From: Sympetrum striolatum
Taxonomy: Eukaryota > Arthropoda > Insecta > Odonata > Libellulidae
Reading direction: 5' to 3'
DNA: 64,000 nucleotides
Assembly: GCA_947579665.1 (NCBI GenBank)
Contig: OX388348.1
Location: 14,570,001 to 14,634,000, forward strand
Below, piece after piece: positions 63,000 through 64,000 of the stretch (the first letter of the stretch is position 1; each line of letters starts with the position of its first letter). The notes beneath the pieces are model-generated. The model had not been told where the DNA came from and searched no databases. It was given only the letters and a program-made list of their open reading frames with translations. Position numbers and translations under genes: made by a program.

Positions 63000-63600
63000 C
63001 CCAGGCCTCGCTAAGCACAATTAACCCGTATTTCTGCAAACGGTGGTGCAATCAGGAAAATAAACGAAAATATCAAAAATAAAAGATCTCTCCCTTCGTC
63101 GAAACTAATAACTCCTTCCTTGGAGAGGAAAAAAACGAGGCTGAGAAGAAAGAGCTCCGGGGATAAAATCAATGTTTGATTACATACAAAGGAACCGGAG
63201 GAGAAAATGTTTGAGTTAGTAATGAGGGGGGATGGAAATTTTCCTGCGGTGTTTAGTAGAAGGAGAGAACGGGGGAAACGAAGGGGAGCGAAGAGATCCG
63301 TGAGAGTGGAAAGAGACATTTAGCAGGGAATCTAAAAATCTTGCAATCCTCTTAAACTCCCGCCCACGTAAGCGACGCCTTTGAAAGGGGAAAATGGTGC
63401 TCTCCATTATGGCGATGGATTCCTCTTATACCTGACAACAATTCCACCTGCCAAACGGATCTCTCTTTCTCATGGAGGCTGAGATGGACCGATGTCTTCC
63501 TTCTTTTAAATCCCTCGCCGGTGCAGCGTCTTCGCCTTTGCGCTCCGTTGGTGGTTTTTTGGGTCATAGGTCGTTCTCTCGGATGGGTTTGGCCTTACGA
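63000..63600. other. GC-richer, partly purine-rich islet
   Basis: 63050-63330 is purine-rich on the plus strand; 63350-63600 is mixed and GC-richer. Three overlapping minus-strand frames (63-102 codons) are compositional. Confidence 0.35.
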
Positions 63601-63909
63601 AGGTTTTGTAGCTGTAGAATATCTCATGCATGATGACTACCATGATTGATGACTAAGGGATTTGTGTATCAGGGAAGTATGGTAAACGGACGTAAATAAT
63701 CACGACTTCAGCATGATTCCAACCCAAACCTTCAATTTTGCCAAAAATACTTACATCAATATGAGCAACCATGAAAACTTTGATGAATAAGGAAACTTTT
63801 GATGTAAATTATGCCATTACTACATTTAAAATTAATTAAATTAATTTAAAATCGTATTAACGATAGAGTCAACTGCTTGGTCTGTGACTTAGTGGTAAGT
63901 CTCCACTAG

Positions 63910-64000
63910 GAACAAACAAAAATATGAGCTTTTACTGGTGATGACTCCATGAGTCGAAACCATAGTCGCATCAAAATAAAATTTCTTGTGGTTTGTTCAG
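63910..64000 (+). mobile_element. Fold-back element with hammerhead-like core, copy 4, probably cut by the window end
   Basis: GAACAAAC at 63910-63917 and GTTTGTTC at 63991-63998 are exact reverse complements, and the arm may continue past the window. The core at 63935-63969 reads CTGGTGA, T, GACTC, CAT, GAGTC, GAAAC, CATAGTCGC. Stem II (GACTC/GAGTC) is perfect at 5 bp. The only core change against CUGANGA is A6 to G. AC/GT around CATA would be a 2-bp stem III placing the cleavage-site C at 63967. Upstream, TGACTTAGTGG at 63886-63896 resembles a Pol III A box, and GAGTCGAAACC overlaps a B-box pattern, so a tRNA-like reading is an alternative. Confidence 0.5.

Noticed and set aside
1..64000. 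CRISPR array, operon, prophage or bacterial system
   Set aside because: No regularly spaced identical repeats, no ribosome-binding-site-led gene clusters and no long coding frames; the composition and repeat content are eukaryotic.

Overview
The window looks like non-coding DNA from an animal genome, most likely an insect. It is AT-rich, roughly two thirds A+T by eye. It has no open reading frame with a recognisable complete domain, no rRNA or intact tRNA gene, no bacterial operon structure and no CRISPR array. The decayed retrotransposon tail ending in a TGAATAAATAAATA-type run, the tRNA-like SINE fragments and the many small fold-back repeats are the usual content of arthropod introns or intergenic DNA. 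The species cannot be named from this sequence. All boundaries and identities below are by-eye estimates.

Layout. AT-rich stretches alternate with about twenty short GC- and CpG-rich islets of 0.3-1 kb (for example 1590-2200, 9230-9760, 18280-19030, 29270-31260, 44070-44720, 50640-51430, 52100-52760, 60300-60980). There are also purine-rich, strand-asymmetric blocks (for example 13860-14230, 15300-15550, 20335-20545, 47170-47500, 48560-48960). The longest open frames, 205 codons at 18400-19017 and 181 codons at 52213-52758, lie in these compositionally odd patches and look accidental.

Repeats. Two copies of one non-LTR retrotransposon 3' end lie at 3911-4407 and about 12780-13145. The first keeps a short readable stretch of the reverse transcriptase C-terminal tail and is split by a 165-bp insertion. 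A diverged relative of that insertion lies inverted at 34160-34330. tRNA-like pieces lie at 37117-37520 (two tandem units), 53575-53725 and 55940-56010. Tandem duplications lie at 20556-20862 (period 155), 56430-56745 (period about 156), 59461-59580 (period 60) and 48970-49415 (period 332).

Most interesting. Four small fold-back elements (16211-16388 minus strand, 35472-35572 plus, 49132-49275 plus, and 63910 to the window end plus) share one architecture. Long complementary arms enclose a conserved core of the form CTGANGAT - short stem-loop - GAAAC - (CGG or similar) - GTMGC. This has the order of a type I hammerhead ribozyme: CUGANGA, stem II, GAAA, a very short stem III, then a GUH cleavage-site position, with the arms as an extended stem I. 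Hammerhead motifs are established in Penelope-like retroelements and in retrozymes. Assigning these copies to such a family is inference, and each copy carries core substitutions. The copy at 49132-49275 also sits between two diverged direct repeats of about 115 bp. The fold-back at 37745-37880 may be a further decayed relative or an unrelated hairpin.
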